Positions 38,773-47,350 of a DNA stretch of 64,000 nt are shown in pieces. A program made the position numbers and the translations under genes. The DNA lies in NCBI GenBank assembly GCA_036567785.1, contig DATCTV010000043.1, forward strand, positions 106,899-170,898. The letters run 5' to 3'. The stretch is from Desulfomonilia bacterium (GTDB lineage Bacteria > Desulfobacterota > Desulfomonilia > UBA1062). The notes under the pieces were generated by a model, which saw only the letters and a list, made by a program, of their open reading frames with translations, was not told the origin of the DNA and ran no database searches. The number at the start of each line of letters is the position of its first letter. Position 1 is the stretch's first letter.

Positions 38773-40383
38773 TTACTTCTTTAGCGCAAGCCCTTCTGCA
38801 TGTGTATCCGTATATGCTTTTCCGCAATGGCTGCAAATCAGGTCATCATCCAGTTTTTCACCACACCGGCACATCCAGCCGATTTGCTTCGCCGGGTTGC
38901 CTACCATAAGGGCATATGCCGAGGCCCCCCTCGTTACAACCGCACCCGCACCTATGAATGCATATTCGCCTATCGTATGGCCGCATACTATCGTTGCATT
39001 GGCTCCAATTGTTACACCCTTTTTAACAAGAGTCGGTCTCATTTCGTTCATCTTTGAAATATGGGCCCTGGGATTATAAACATTGGTAAAGACCATTGAA
39101 GGCCCGCAGAAGACATCGTCTTCCAGTGTGACACCTTTATAAATTGATACATTGTTCTGGATTTTACATCCGTTTCCTATCGTGGAATCCGGCCCTATGA
39201 CCACGTTCTGGCCTATATTGCAATTCTTTCCTATCTTTGTCCCTTTAAGTATATGGCTGAAATGCCAGATCTTTGAACCCTCGCCAATCTCGACCCCATC
39301 ATCTATATAGCTTGAATTGTGTACAAAATAAGCTTTCTCTGCCTGATTAAGATCAGAGATGAATATCTTCCGGCTGGAATTATCAAGGGAAAGCTGTCCA
39401 GCTTTCAGAATTCTTAAAACATCAATCCCTTCATTGCCATCGGTTAACGGTTCATTCCTGGTCTCAATGCATGATACGAAATGCTCACACTCTTTTCTTA
39501 GCGGTTCCTCATTTTCCACTTCAATCTTGATCGCTTCTTTTTTATCAGGTACGGGAATACCGTTTTCCCATTTGACATTATGAGGATACAGCAGGAGTTT
39601 GTCTGTCCAGGCCAATGTATCATTAAAGACCGCCATACCTTTTTCACCGACAACTACAAGCTTCTGCTCTTTGAAAGGGTGCAGCCATGAAACAAAAACA
39701 TGAGCCCTTAATCCCGACGCAAATTCAAGGTGCGTTGTAGTTACATCAGCAATTTTTTTGTGAAGATAATATCCGCCGGTTGCTATTACCGCTTCAGGGG
39801 TTTCATTTGCAAGCGAGAGGATCATTGATATGTCATGAGGGGCGAAACTCCACAAAATATCCTCCTCCCGTCTGATTTTGCCGAAGTTGAGCCTTGTTGA
39901 ATAAACATAGTCTATCCGCCCGAGCAGTCCATCTCTGATCATCCCCTTAAGTCTGATAAAACAGGGGTGGTACTGAAGCAGGTGGCCTACCATAAGGATT
40001 CTCGAATTTTTCAGGGCGATTTCTTTAAGTTCTTCTGCATCCCTCAGATCAAGAGAAAGGGGCTTTTCGACAAATACATCCTTTCCAGAAAGAAGCGCCT
40101 CTCTGGCCAGGGAGAAGTGCATCGCCGCAGGTGCGGAAATAACAACACCCTTTATTTCTTGATCCTCAAGTATTTCACTGAAGTTGCTAGTGAATCTGAC
40201 GCCCCGATACTGCTTTTGAAGTTCGGCAAGATATTGAACACTGGTGTCGCAGACAGTTTTCAAAACCCCCAATTCACTGTAGTTCCTTACAAGATTTTTG
40301 CCCCAGTATCCTGCACCGATAATTGCGATGTGAGAAAGGAGGTGTAAGGAGTTAGGGGTGAGGGGTGAGGGGTGAGGTGTCAT
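38773..40383 (-). CDS. WbpB-WbpD fusion: Gfo/Idh dehydrogenase with LbH acetyltransferase and zinc ribbon
   Basis: A 536-aa protein. Residues about 18-340 are Gfo/Idh/MocA ([12 protein letters not shown] at 18-29, then EKPLSLD), like WbpB/WlbA, which oxidises UDP-GlcNAcA at C3. Residues about 350-500 are a left-handed beta-helix acetyltransferase with hexapeptide repeats ([18 protein letters not shown] onwards), like WbpD. The last 35 residues have C-x-C and C-x2-C pairs (CRCGE, CSHCG), probably a zinc ribbon. Known pathways use separate proteins. The first 17 residues ([10 protein letters not shown] start) come from GGGGTGA heptamers of the flanking inverted repeat, and the start codon and AGGAG site lie inside the four-helix gene. 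Confidence 0.85.
   Translation of the reverse strand: MTPHPSPLTPNSLHLLSHIAIIGAGYWGKNLVRNYSELGVLKTVCDTSVQYLAELQKQYRGVRFTSNFSEILEDQEIKGVVISAPAAMHFSLAREALLSGKDVFVEKPLSLDLRDAEELKEIALKNSRILMVGHLLQYHPCFIRLKGMIRDGLLGRIDYVYSTRLNFGKIRREEDILWSFAPHDISMILSLANETPEAVIATGGYYLHKKIADVTTTHLEFASGLRAHVFVSWLHPFKEQKLVVVGEKGMAVFNDTLAWTDKLLLYPHNVKWENGIPVPDKKEAIKIEVENEEPLRKECEHFVSCIETRNEPLTDGNEGIDVLRILKAGQLSLDNSSRKIFISDLNQAEKAYFVHNSSYIDDGVEIGEGSKIWHFSHILKGTKIGKNCNIGQNVVIGPDSTIGNGCKIQNNVSIYKGVTLEDDVFCGPSMVFTNVYNPRAHISKMNEMRPTLVKKGVTIGANATIVCGHTIGEYAFIGAGAVVTRGASAYALMVGNPAKQIGWMCRCGEKLDDDLICSHCGKAYTDTHAEGLALKK
40339..40365. repeat. Left inverted repeat of the four-helix unit with GGGGTGA tandem
   Basis: 27-bp repeat. 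Together with the next 11 bases it forms three copies of GGGGTGA (to about 40376). It encodes part of the N-terminus of the downstream oxidoreductase. It pairs with 40735-40761 in inverted orientation, with 5 mismatches. Confidence 0.75.
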
Positions 40384-40742
40384 TGCGTTCTCCTTTCTCG
40401 TATAGAGTTAATTAAGCCCCCGAGGAGGCCAAAAACTTTTTTAATCTGTTCAAAAATGACATCTGGATTTCTTATGTATCCTAAATTGCCAGCAATAAGC
40501 AGTTGGGTTTCAACCTCACTTAAAGAACCTTGGCTCATGGAAAGATAATGTAAAAATTCTTTAGTTCCAGTGCGGGCAGCACCTTCGACAGCATTACTTG
40601 GAATTGAAACAGACGATCTGCGTATCTGACTTGTTAAACCATGAGTTTCTTCAACAGGAAAATTCTTTGAAAATTCATATATCATTTTAACAAGTTCAAT
40701 CGACTCTTGCCATACTTTAAGATCGTGATGAACTCTCTTCAC
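40380..40742 (-). CDS. Four-helix-bundle protein (S23/Avd-like, TIGR02436-type)
   Basis: A 120-aa all-helical protein with the family motifs [49 protein letters not shown] and a final helix. Relatives are encoded in the intervening sequences of 23S rRNA in Leptospira and Coxiella, and the fold matches Avd of diversity-generating retroelements; it is not a true ribosomal protein. It starts with GTG inside the right inverted repeat, 10 bases past the upstream stop, and its stop overlaps the next start (ATGA). Its last codons supply the AGGAG site for the next gene. No reverse transcriptase or rRNA is near. Confidence 0.9.
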   Translation of the reverse strand: MKRVHHDLKVWQESIELVKMIYEFSKNFPVEETHGLTSQIRRSSVSIPSNAVEGAARTGTKEFLHYLSMSQGSLSEVETQLLIAGNLGYIRNPDVIFEQIKKVFGLLGGLINSIRERRTQ

Positions 40743-40761
40743 CCTTAACTACTTACGCCTC
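40735..40761. repeat. Right inverted repeat of the four-helix unit
   Basis: Partner of 40339-40365. On the minus strand it reads GAGGCGTAAG then AGTTAAGGGTGAAGAG after one base. It contains the TAA stop of the DegT-type aminotransferase (40753-40755) and the GTG start of the four-helix gene (40740-40742). Confidence 0.75.
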
Positions 40762-41895
40762 ACTCAATAATCTCGCAATATTTTCCTGTTCTTCTTCCGT
40801 GAGATATGGATGCATCGGTATGCTGAATATATGTTCCGCAATATCTTCAGAAACGGGAAACGAACCTTTTTCATAGCCTAGATATCTGTAGGCGCCCTGA
40901 AGATGAAGAGGTATAGGATAATATATGGCAGTAGGAACACCTGCTGACTTCAGCTTGCCCATCATTTCATCGCGGTTTTCGCAAAGGATGGAATACTGCG
41001 CCCAGGCGCTTTTACAGTCTTTTTCAACAAATGGAACTGTAACTTTATCCTTCAAAAGCCTGGAGTATCTCTCTGCAACAGTCTGCCTCAATTCTATTTC
41101 CTCAGGGAATATCTCAAATTTAGCCAGCAGTATGGCCGCCTGAATCGTGTCAAGCCTGCCGTTAATGCCAAGGCGGATATTGTCATATTTATCCGAACCC
41201 GAACCATGAACCCTTATTGAAATCATTTTTTTTGCAAGCTCGTCATCATCAGTGAAAACCATACCCCCATCTCCATAGCATCCGAGAGGCTTTGCAGGAA
41301 AGAAAGACGTGCAGGCAATATCGGCAAGTGAGCAGGCTTTTCTCCCTTCATATTCGGCACCGAACGATTGGCAGGCATCTTCGATAACAAAAAGTCCGTG
41401 TCTTTCTGCTATTTCATTTATTTTTGCATAATCCGCGGTCTGCCCGAAAAGGTCAACAGGTATTATCCCTTTCGGCAGAAGACCATCAACCCCCATGGGA
41501 AGGGGATATTCCTGACTGCCGCCGTTTTCAACTGCGAGGATTGACTGTTCAAGCTTTATTGGATCCATATTGAAAGTATCTTTATTAATATCCACGAAAA
41601 CCGGCGTGGCGCCAAGAAGCGAGATGACTTCGGCAGTCGCTACAAATGTAAAAGGTGTTGTAAAGACAGCATCCCCGGGGCCGACCTCATAAGCCATAAG
41701 AGCCATCAACAGGGCATCGGTTCCGGAAGCGCATCCGATTGCATTTTTTGCCCCCGTATATTCGGCCAGCTTCCTTTCAAGCTCCTTAATTTCAGCTCCC
41801 ATAATGTACTGACCGCTATCCAGAACCTTTTCAATGCCGGACACAATTTTTCCCCTTATACGTTCCTGCTGTTTCTTGAGGTCAATGAACTGCAT
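40753..41895 (-). CDS. DegT/DnrJ/EryC1-type sugar aminotransferase (WbpE-like)
   Basis: A 380-aa PLP-dependent aminotransferase. The PLP lysine lies in SFFPAKPLGCYGDGG (about 187). Other family motifs are GCASGTDALLMAL (about 54-66), PVDLFGQTADY and EDACQSFGAEY. WbpE makes the 3-amino group of UDP-GlcNAc(3NH2)A, which matches the adjacent WbpB-WbpD fusion. AAGGAGAG precedes the ATG. First gene of the minus-strand polysaccharide operon. The C-terminal EA-stop lies in the inverted repeat of the inserted unit. Confidence 0.88.
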   Translation of the reverse strand: MQFIDLKKQQERIRGKIVSGIEKVLDSGQYIMGAEIKELERKLAEYTGAKNAIGCASGTDALLMALMAYEVGPGDAVFTTPFTFVATAEVISLLGATPVFVDINKDTFNMDPIKLEQSILAVENGGSQEYPLPMGVDGLLPKGIIPVDLFGQTADYAKINEIAERHGLFVIEDACQSFGAEYEGRKACSLADIACTSFFPAKPLGCYGDGGMVFTDDDELAKKMISIRVHGSGSDKYDNIRLGINGRLDTIQAAILLAKFEIFPEEIELRQTVAERYSRLLKDKVTVPFVEKDCKSAWAQYSILCENRDEMMGKLKSAGVPTAIYYPIPLHLQGAYRYLGYEKGSFPVSEDIAEHIFSIPMHPYLTEEEQENIARLLSEA

Positions 41896-41913
41896 ATTCT
41901 CTCCTTATTTTTT

Positions 41914-41955
41914 ATGTAGCTCCGCCGTAAAAGGTGCACTAATAGAATAGCACCT
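41914..41955 (-). promoter_or_regulatory. Leader hairpin and ops-like motif before the polysaccharide operon
   Basis: In the probable 5' leader, AGGTGC/GCACCT arms (41950-41955 and 41932-41937) form a 6-bp hairpin with a 12-base loop. It is followed on the minus strand by GGCGGAGCTACAT (41914-41926), which resembles but does not match the RfaH ops element GGCGGTAG. A possible antitermination site; weak. No other gene is seen in the 41896-42203 gap. Confidence 0.25.
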
Positions 41956-42011
41956 GTTCAGCCTCTTGCATAACAACATGTGAAAATCCTGGCATTCAAT
42001 GTGATTCGTAG

Positions 42012-42039
42012 ATAATACCAGTGAATATTCTTAAATCAA
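42012..42039 (-). promoter_or_regulatory. Probable sigma-70 promoter of the polysaccharide operon
   Basis: On the minus strand: TTGATT (42034-42039), a 16-base spacer, TATTAT (42012-42017). A start near 42005 gives a leader of about 110 bases before the aminotransferase ATG. -10 matches 5 of 6, -35 matches 4 of 6. Confidence 0.45.
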
Positions 42040-42203
42040 GCCTTGAAATAATTTTTATCTTTCATTTTTTACAGCATTCATCAGCTTTTCAGGCCGGTTG
42101 AATGATGTCCTGTTGAAGCCGGATATTGACTTATTCGAAATTGTTATTATGTCTTAATCAGGTAAGATTGTCATATAATATTACAAATATCCGGAGGTGA
42201 AAG

Positions 42204-43817
42204 ATGATGGACTATCAGCTGCTTTTAAGGACTTTCCTGATAAGGACTGCCAGGTTCTTCCCTAAAAAAGAGATCGTTTCTGTCTACCCCAATGAAATTC
42301 ACCGGTATACATATGCAGATTATTACAGGCGTACATGCCAGCTCGCACACGCCCTCGACAAGCTAGGGATAAAGCGAGGAGACAGGGTGGCAAGCTTTGC
42401 GTTGAACAACCAACGCCACCTTGAACTTTATTTTGGCGTACCATGCATGGGAGGTGTCCTGCATACAGTCAATATCAGACTGCCGCATGAACACATTATT
42501 TATATAATCAACCATGCTGAAGATAAGATACTGTTCATCGAGGAAGACCTGGTATTTCTTATAGAACCGATTGCGGAACAGCTCAAAACAGTCGAGCATT
42601 ACGTAATACTCTCTCAGTCAGGGAAAATGCCCCAAACAACACTGCCGAATGCAGTTCTCTATGACGAGATGATTAAAGAATTTCCAGAGGACTATGACTG
42701 GCCGATTGATATGAGCGAATTCGACCCCGCCCTGATATGCTACACATCCGCCACAACGGGAACACCCAAAGGAGTGGTCTACAGCCACAGAGGAATTATG
42801 CTTCATACATACGGCATCGGTGTAACCCTGAACGTCAACGAGGGTGATTGTGTACTCCATATCGTGCCGATGTTCCATGCCAATGCATGGGGAGCACCCT
42901 TCGGAGCAGTAGCTCTCGGCTGTAAGCAGGTATTGCCGGGAAGAGAAGTCCTCAATATGGAGAAGCTCTGCCGTGTGATTGCAGACGAGAAGGTGTCTTT
43001 TACTGCCGGAGTCCCGACAATCTGGATGATGCTGCACGATTACCTTGAAAAAGGGGGATGGCACGACTTTTCATCATTGAAAGGCATCTTCAGCGGAGGC
43101 TCGGCCTGCCCTATCTCCCTGATGAAAAGCCTCAATGAAAAATACGGCTTCCCTGTCAGGCAGGCTTACGGAATGACGGAAACATACCCGATGGCAACAG
43201 CGGCACTACCCAAGAGCTATATGGCCGACTGGCCGATGGAAAAAATCTATGACATCCGTGCAAGCGCGGGCATACCTGCACCCGGTGTTGAAATGCGGGT
43301 TGTAAACGACAATGGTGAAGACGTCAGAATGGACGGTAAAGAATGGGGTGAAATATGGTTCCGAGGCCCATGGATCGCAAAGGAATATTACAAAGATGAT
43401 GCATCATCAACAAGGCTGTTCTCAGACGGATGGCTTAAAACCGGTGATATAGCGACAATGGACGAAGAAGGCTATTTAAGACTTGTCGATAGGAAAGGCG
43501 ACTTGATAAAAAGCGGAGGCGAATGGATATCTTCCGTTGACCTGGAAAATGCAATCATGGCCCATCCGAAAGTCCTTGAGGCAACAGTCATCGGCATACC
43601 TCACCAGAAGTGGCAGGAAAGGCCCATGGGGTGCATCGTTCCGGTTCCCGGCGAGACCATATCAGAAGAAGAATTGAGGGAATTTCTCAAAGGGAGCGTG
43701 GCAGACTGGTGGATACCTGAAAAGTTTGTCTTCATGTCAATGATTCCAAAAACAAGCGTGGGAAAATTCAACAAAAAAGAACTCAGAAAAATGTTTTCGG
43801 AGGGAATGCTGAAATAA
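42204..43817 (+). CDS. Medium/long-chain fatty acid-CoA ligase (AlkK/FadD-like)
   Basis: A 537-aa AMP-forming acyl-CoA synthetase. Motifs: YTSATTGTPKGVVYSHR (about 179-195), YGMTETYP (about 320) and DGWLKTGDIATMDEEGYLRLVDRKGDLIK near 410-440, plus the C-terminal Lys region KTSVGKFNKKELR. It resembles AlkK-type ligases for medium- and long-chain acids. GGAGGTGAAAG precedes the ATG; an ATG one codon on is equally usable. Monocistronic, divergent from the polysaccharide operon. Fatty acid activation suits an anaerobic beta-oxidiser. Confidence 0.88.
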   Translation: MMDYQLLLRTFLIRTARFFPKKEIVSVYPNEIHRYTYADYYRRTCQLAHALDKLGIKRGDRVASFALNNQRHLELYFGVPCMGGVLHTVNIRLPHEHIIYIINHAEDKILFIEEDLVFLIEPIAEQLKTVEHYVILSQSGKMPQTTLPNAVLYDEMIKEFPEDYDWPIDMSEFDPALICYTSATTGTPKGVVYSHRGIMLHTYGIGVTLNVNEGDCVLHIVPMFHANAWGAPFGAVALGCKQVLPGREVLNMEKLCRVIADEKVSFTAGVPTIWMMLHDYLEKGGWHDFSSLKGIFSGGSACPISLMKSLNEKYGFPVRQAYGMTETYPMATAALPKSYMADWPMEKIYDIRASAGIPAPGVEMRVVNDNGEDVRMDGKEWGEIWFRGPWIAKEYYKDDASSTRLFSDGWLKTGDIATMDEEGYLRLVDRKGDLIKSGGEWISSVDLENAIMAHPKVLEATVIGIPHQKWQERPMGCIVPVPGETISEEELREFLKGSVADWWIPEKFVFMSMIPKTSVGKFNKKELRKMFSEGMLK

Positions 43818-43863
43818 AACCTGAGCTTGTTTTAATTCGTTTTGTCGGGTTCGTGGTTACGGC

Positions 43864-44424
43864 TCACATCTCTACGACCAGACATTCCCTGCCAAGCATA
43901 CCTGAAAGCTGCCTGTTATAGCGTTCGGCTGTAGACCTTGACGGGAAACCGCCCCACAGGACTGAATAATGGCTTCCTTTTTTCACGATCCTGCAGGTTA
44001 ATCTTCTGCCGCTTTCAAGCTCTTTTGCAAAATCCTCGGCGGATTTTCTTGACTTGAAAATATCTATCTGAACCGAAAAATGATTATCGGCGGATTTGGG
44101 CTGTTTCTGATGATAGAGGATATCATAGAATGAATATTTATAGTCCTTTTCTACAGCTGCTGATGCCTCAGCTTTCTTCTTACTGTTTTTATCGTTTTCA
44201 GCTATATGCCTGTCATCAATTACATTTTTTCCGAATCTTGCCTTGATAGCCGATATTACTTCCAAAGGTTTTATTTCATCTATCTTAAAGGGCAGCCCGG
44301 GCAGTTCAACAATGTTTATAAAGAGCCATGATGTTCCTGCAAGAATTGTGATCGACAGGAAGAAGAGAAGAATATTTTTTTTAAGTGTCTTGGTATGCCG
44401 GGATGCCTTTGTTCTTCTTCCCAT
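43864..44424 (-). CDS. SPOR-domain membrane protein
   Basis: A 186-aa protein. An Arg/Lys-rich cytoplasmic start is followed by one transmembrane segment (about 18-37, LLFFLSITILAGTSWLFINI), a linker, and a C-terminal SPOR domain (about 110-184, FSVQIDIFKSRKSAEDFAKEL onwards). SPOR domains bind denuded septal peptidoglycan, so a cell-division role is likely. It follows argS after 5 bases, as in several related genomes. Confidence 0.8.
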   Translation of the reverse strand: MGRRTKASRHTKTLKKNILLFFLSITILAGTSWLFINIVELPGLPFKIDEIKPLEVISAIKARFGKNVIDDRHIAENDKNSKKKAEASAAVEKDYKYSFYDILYHQKQPKSADNHFSVQIDIFKSRKSAEDFAKELESGRRLTCRIVKKGSHYSVLWGGFPSRSTAERYNRQLSGMLGRECLVVEM

Positions 44425-44429
44425 ATCAG

Positions 44430-46091
44430 CTACATGGAATCGGGCGCGTCAACGCCCATGAGAGACAGACCATTGGCAATGACCTGTCTCACGCAATCAA
44501 CAAGAAGAAGCCTCGCAGCGGAGACCTCATAATCTTCTCCGATAACCTTGTTCTTATTGTAAAAACGATGGAAGGCCGTTGCCAGTTCGAGAACATAATA
44601 GGCTATGCGATGCGGTTCCAGTTCAGTTGCGGCAGATAATACCGTATCCGGAAACTGGGCGATCATTTTCATAAGATCTATCTCGTCATCCGTTATAAGT
44701 TTCTTTAAATATTTTAATCCCGTTTCAGGTTTTTGCTCTGAGAGTGCGGCTTTTCTTATAATCGAACATATCCTGGCATGGGCGTACTGCACATAGAAGA
44801 CCGGATTTTCCTCGCCCTTTTTTTTTGCCAGTTCAAGATCGAACACAAGATGGCTGTCACAACGCCTCATCATGAAAAAGAACCTTGCGGCATCCCTGCC
44901 CACTTCATCGACGACTTCCTTTAATGTGACAAACTCCCCCGAGCGTGTAGACATCTGAACCGGCACACCTGCCCTTACAAGCGAAACAAGCTGTATAAGC
45001 AGTGCATGAAAACAGTCGTCTTCTGCACCGAGGGCTTTCATGGCGGCCGACATTCTGGGTACATAACCGTGATGGTCGGCGCCCCATATATCAATTATTT
45101 TTTCAAAGCCGCGCTCTAGCTTGTTCTTATGGTAGGCTATATCTGGTGCAAAATATGTAAGGGCTCCATCCGATTTTCTCAAAACCCTGTCCTTCTCATC
45201 CCCGAATTCAGTGCTTCTGAACCACAGGGCATTGTCTTCTTCAAATGTAAGGCCCTTTGCCTTCATTGACTCAAGAGTTTTCCCGACCATATCGTCCTTA
45301 TACAGTTCCGACTCACTGAACCAGACATCGAAATTGATATTGAACTCCCTGAGGTCCCTGTTTATGCCTTCGAGAATATTTTTTCCGGCATATTCCCTGC
45401 ATATTGCAACAGCATCTTTTTCGGGCATATAAAGCAGGCTTTCACCATGAATTCCATGAATTTCTGATGCGATCTCTTTTATATAACCGCCCTTGTATCC
45501 ATTTTCAGGAAAATCAGAAGTATGGCCCAGCAATTCCCTGTAACGCGAATAAACAGACAGGCCGAGCATATTCATCTGGTTGCCCGTATCATTGATATAA
45601 TACTCACGCTGCACATCGAAACCTGCAGCATCAAGTATCCTTGCAAGGGTATCGCCGACAGCGGCCCCTCTTCCATGTCCTACATGAAGCGGACCTGTAG
45701 GGTTTGCGCTGACGAACTCGATCTGAACCTTCTTTTTTGCACCGATACTGCTCCTTCCGAACAGTACTTTTTGTGTGATGACTTCCTCAAGAATTTCCGC
45801 CCATGCATCAACTTTGACAAAGAAATTTATAAATCCAGGACCGGCAACTTCAACTTTTGTAAACAAGTCCGAACTATCCTGAATTTTTTTTGAGATTAAT
45901 GCGGCCAGTTCTCTTGGATTTTTTTTTGCCGGTTTTGCCAGCATCATTGCCGCATTAGTGGCATAGTCGCCAAATTGCTTATCAGCAGGCACACTGATAC
46001 CTGACTTGAAACCTTCAGGTATTGTTATTTCGCCTTCTATTAAGATTTTATTCAGAACTTCGTTCAGTACAGCCTCAACCTTATGTTTCAT
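44430..46091 (-). CDS. argS: Arginyl-tRNA synthetase
   Basis: Class I aminoacyl-tRNA synthetase of 553 aa. The N-terminal Add-1 domain, the HIGH-like HVGHG (FVSANPTGPLHVGHGRGAA near residue 120) and the DALR anticodon-binding domain at the C-terminus are all seen. The class I KMSKS site appears as the degenerate MSTRSG, usual for many ArgRS. AAGGGA precedes the ATG. Confidence 0.96.
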   Translation of the reverse strand: MKHKVEAVLNEVLNKILIEGEITIPEGFKSGISVPADKQFGDYATNAAMMLAKPAKKNPRELAALISKKIQDSSDLFTKVEVAGPGFINFFVKVDAWAEILEEVITQKVLFGRSSIGAKKKVQIEFVSANPTGPLHVGHGRGAAVGDTLARILDAAGFDVQREYYINDTGNQMNMLGLSVYSRYRELLGHTSDFPENGYKGGYIKEIASEIHGIHGESLLYMPEKDAVAICREYAGKNILEGINRDLREFNINFDVWFSESELYKDDMVGKTLESMKAKGLTFEEDNALWFRSTEFGDEKDRVLRKSDGALTYFAPDIAYHKNKLERGFEKIIDIWGADHHGYVPRMSAAMKALGAEDDCFHALLIQLVSLVRAGVPVQMSTRSGEFVTLKEVVDEVGRDAARFFFMMRRCDSHLVFDLELAKKKGEENPVFYVQYAHARICSIIRKAALSEQKPETGLKYLKKLITDDEIDLMKMIAQFPDTVLSAATELEPHRIAYYVLELATAFHRFYNKNKVIGEDYEVSAARLLLVDCVRQVIANGLSLMGVDAPDSM

Positions 46092-46241
46092 CAGTGTCCC
46101 TTTTGCATGCTCATTATGATTATGAAATCAATAACACATCAGAGGCTTTTGTCCATATTTAATCGGTGTCTTTAAAAAAATTTACTATTGATGAACGTAG
46201 TGCCGAAAAGTCAGACATGGCTTATTCAAAATCCATGGGTA

Positions 46242-46270
46242 TTGACATAAAGACTTTGAGTTTCTATAAA
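46242..46270 (+). promoter_or_regulatory. Sigma-70 promoter of hrcA-grpE-dnaK
   Basis: TTGACA (46242-46247), a 17-base spacer and TATAAA (46265-46270). The start site falls at about 46277, right at the CIRCE operator. Confidence 0.8.
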
Positions 46271-46277
46271 AGGATTG

Positions 46278-46304
46278 TTAGCAGATAAGATAAGCGAGTG
46301 CTAA
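46278..46304 (+). promoter_or_regulatory. CIRCE operator (HrcA binding site)
   Basis: TTAGCAGAT-N9-GAGTGCTAA against the consensus TTAGCACTC-N9-GAGTGCTAA. The right half is perfect and the left half differs at its three inner bases. The spacer is exactly 9. It lies between the promoter and the hrcA ATG, so HrcA would repress its own operon. Confidence 0.85.
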
Positions 46305-46310
46305 AAAATT

Positions 46311-47345
46311 ATGGGAATAGTGATCAACCAGCGAGACAAGCAGATTTTCGGATTCATAATGCAGGAATTTATAAGTACCGGTGAGCCGGTCGGGTCTCGT
46401 TCGGTCTCCCGAAGATATGATCTGGACTTGTCGCCTGCAACTATCAGAAACATCATGGCAGACCTTGAAGAACTCGGGTTTCTTCTGCAACCGCATGTCA
46501 GTGCGGGAAGAATACCCACGAAAGAAGGCATTCATTACTATTTAAATGAAATCGTTAAAATGAAAGCCCTGCCGAAAGAAGAAAAATCCATAATTTCAAG
46601 GCAGATGCACAAAAACTCCGGGGGACTAAAAGAGATTCTGCGAGAGGCAAGCCTTCTTTTATCGGAAATATCAGGCAATGCTTCTGTAGTCATCCTGCCT
46701 AAAATCAGTACGTTTACCTTTAAAAGAATAGAATTCGTAAAGCTCGGGACGAACAGGATCCTGGTAATCCTGATAAGCAAATCCGGCCTGGTCTATAATC
46801 ATGTTGTACGGGGCGATGATATCAATCAGGATGATCTCACGAAATACAGCAACTTCCTGAATGAAAAATATTCAGGGTTCAGCATCGAAAAAATGAGGAA
46901 ATCCCTCTCACAAGAGATGAAAAGCGAAAAAGCACGGTTTGACAGTCTGGTGAAAGAGGCCGTGCATATGGGGATGATGGCGCTTGATAACGTGGAAGAT
47001 GCCCAGGATATGGTTATTGAAGGCAAGGATATCGTCTTTAACTACCCTGAGCTGGCAGACATAGAAAAACTCAGAGAAATCGTAAGGGCATTCGAAGATA
47101 AAGGCCGCATGCTCAGCATACTGAATCAGGTATTTGAAGGAACTGGTGTGAAAATATTTATCGGTGAGGAAATAGGCAACATAGGGATGAACGATTTATC
47201 CATGGTGGCCAGCGGTTATTTCCATGGAGATACGCCTGCGGGTTCCCTTGGAGTTATCGGCCCCATGAGAATGAACTATAAAAGGGTCATACCACTGGTC
47301 GAATATATGGCAAAATTACTTAGTACCATGATCGAGGAGATTTAA
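46311..47345 (+). CDS. hrcA: Heat-inducible transcription repressor HrcA
   Basis: CIRCE-binding repressor of 344 aa. It has the N-terminal winged-helix domain (EPVGSRSVSRRYDLDLSPATIRNIMADLEELG) and the inserted and C-terminal dimerisation domains (ending LVEYMAKLLSTM). The ATG at 46311 follows the CIRCE site by 6 bases; no strong ribosome-binding site is seen. grpE starts 5 bases after the stop. Confidence 0.95.
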   Translation: MGIVINQRDKQIFGFIMQEFISTGEPVGSRSVSRRYDLDLSPATIRNIMADLEELGFLLQPHVSAGRIPTKEGIHYYLNEIVKMKALPKEEKSIISRQMHKNSGGLKEILREASLLLSEISGNASVVILPKISTFTFKRIEFVKLGTNRILVILISKSGLVYNHVVRGDDINQDDLTKYSNFLNEKYSGFSIEKMRKSLSQEMKSEKARFDSLVKEAVHMGMMALDNVEDAQDMVIEGKDIVFNYPELADIEKLREIVRAFEDKGRMLSILNQVFEGTGVKIFIGEEIGNIGMNDLSMVASGYFHGDTPAGSLGVIGPMRMNYKRVIPLVEYMAKLLSTMIEEI

Positions 47346-47350
47346 AAAAA

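Larger units (their letters stand above)
40339..40761 (-). mobile_element. Compact inverted-repeat unit carrying a four-helix-bundle gene
   Basis: About 423 bp between 40339 and 40761. The ends match as inverted repeats at 22 of 27 positions (GTAAG-n-AGTTA-n-GGGTGA core). The only gene inside is the four-helix-bundle protein. The left end carries a GGGGTGA tandem. There is no transposase and no clear target duplication. The unit splits what looks like a wbpE-wbpB/D gene pair. Mobility is inferred from structure, not shown. Confidence 0.55.

Noticed and set aside
40355..40376. Tandem GGGGTGA copies as a CRISPR array or simple microsatellite
   Set aside because: There are only three 7-base units with no spacers, and they form part of an inverted repeat matched at the other end of the four-helix gene.
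40380..40742. Reading the four-helix gene as a ribosomal protein S23
   Set aside because: The S23 name is historical. The protein is not a ribosome component in most bacteria, and no rRNA operon is near.
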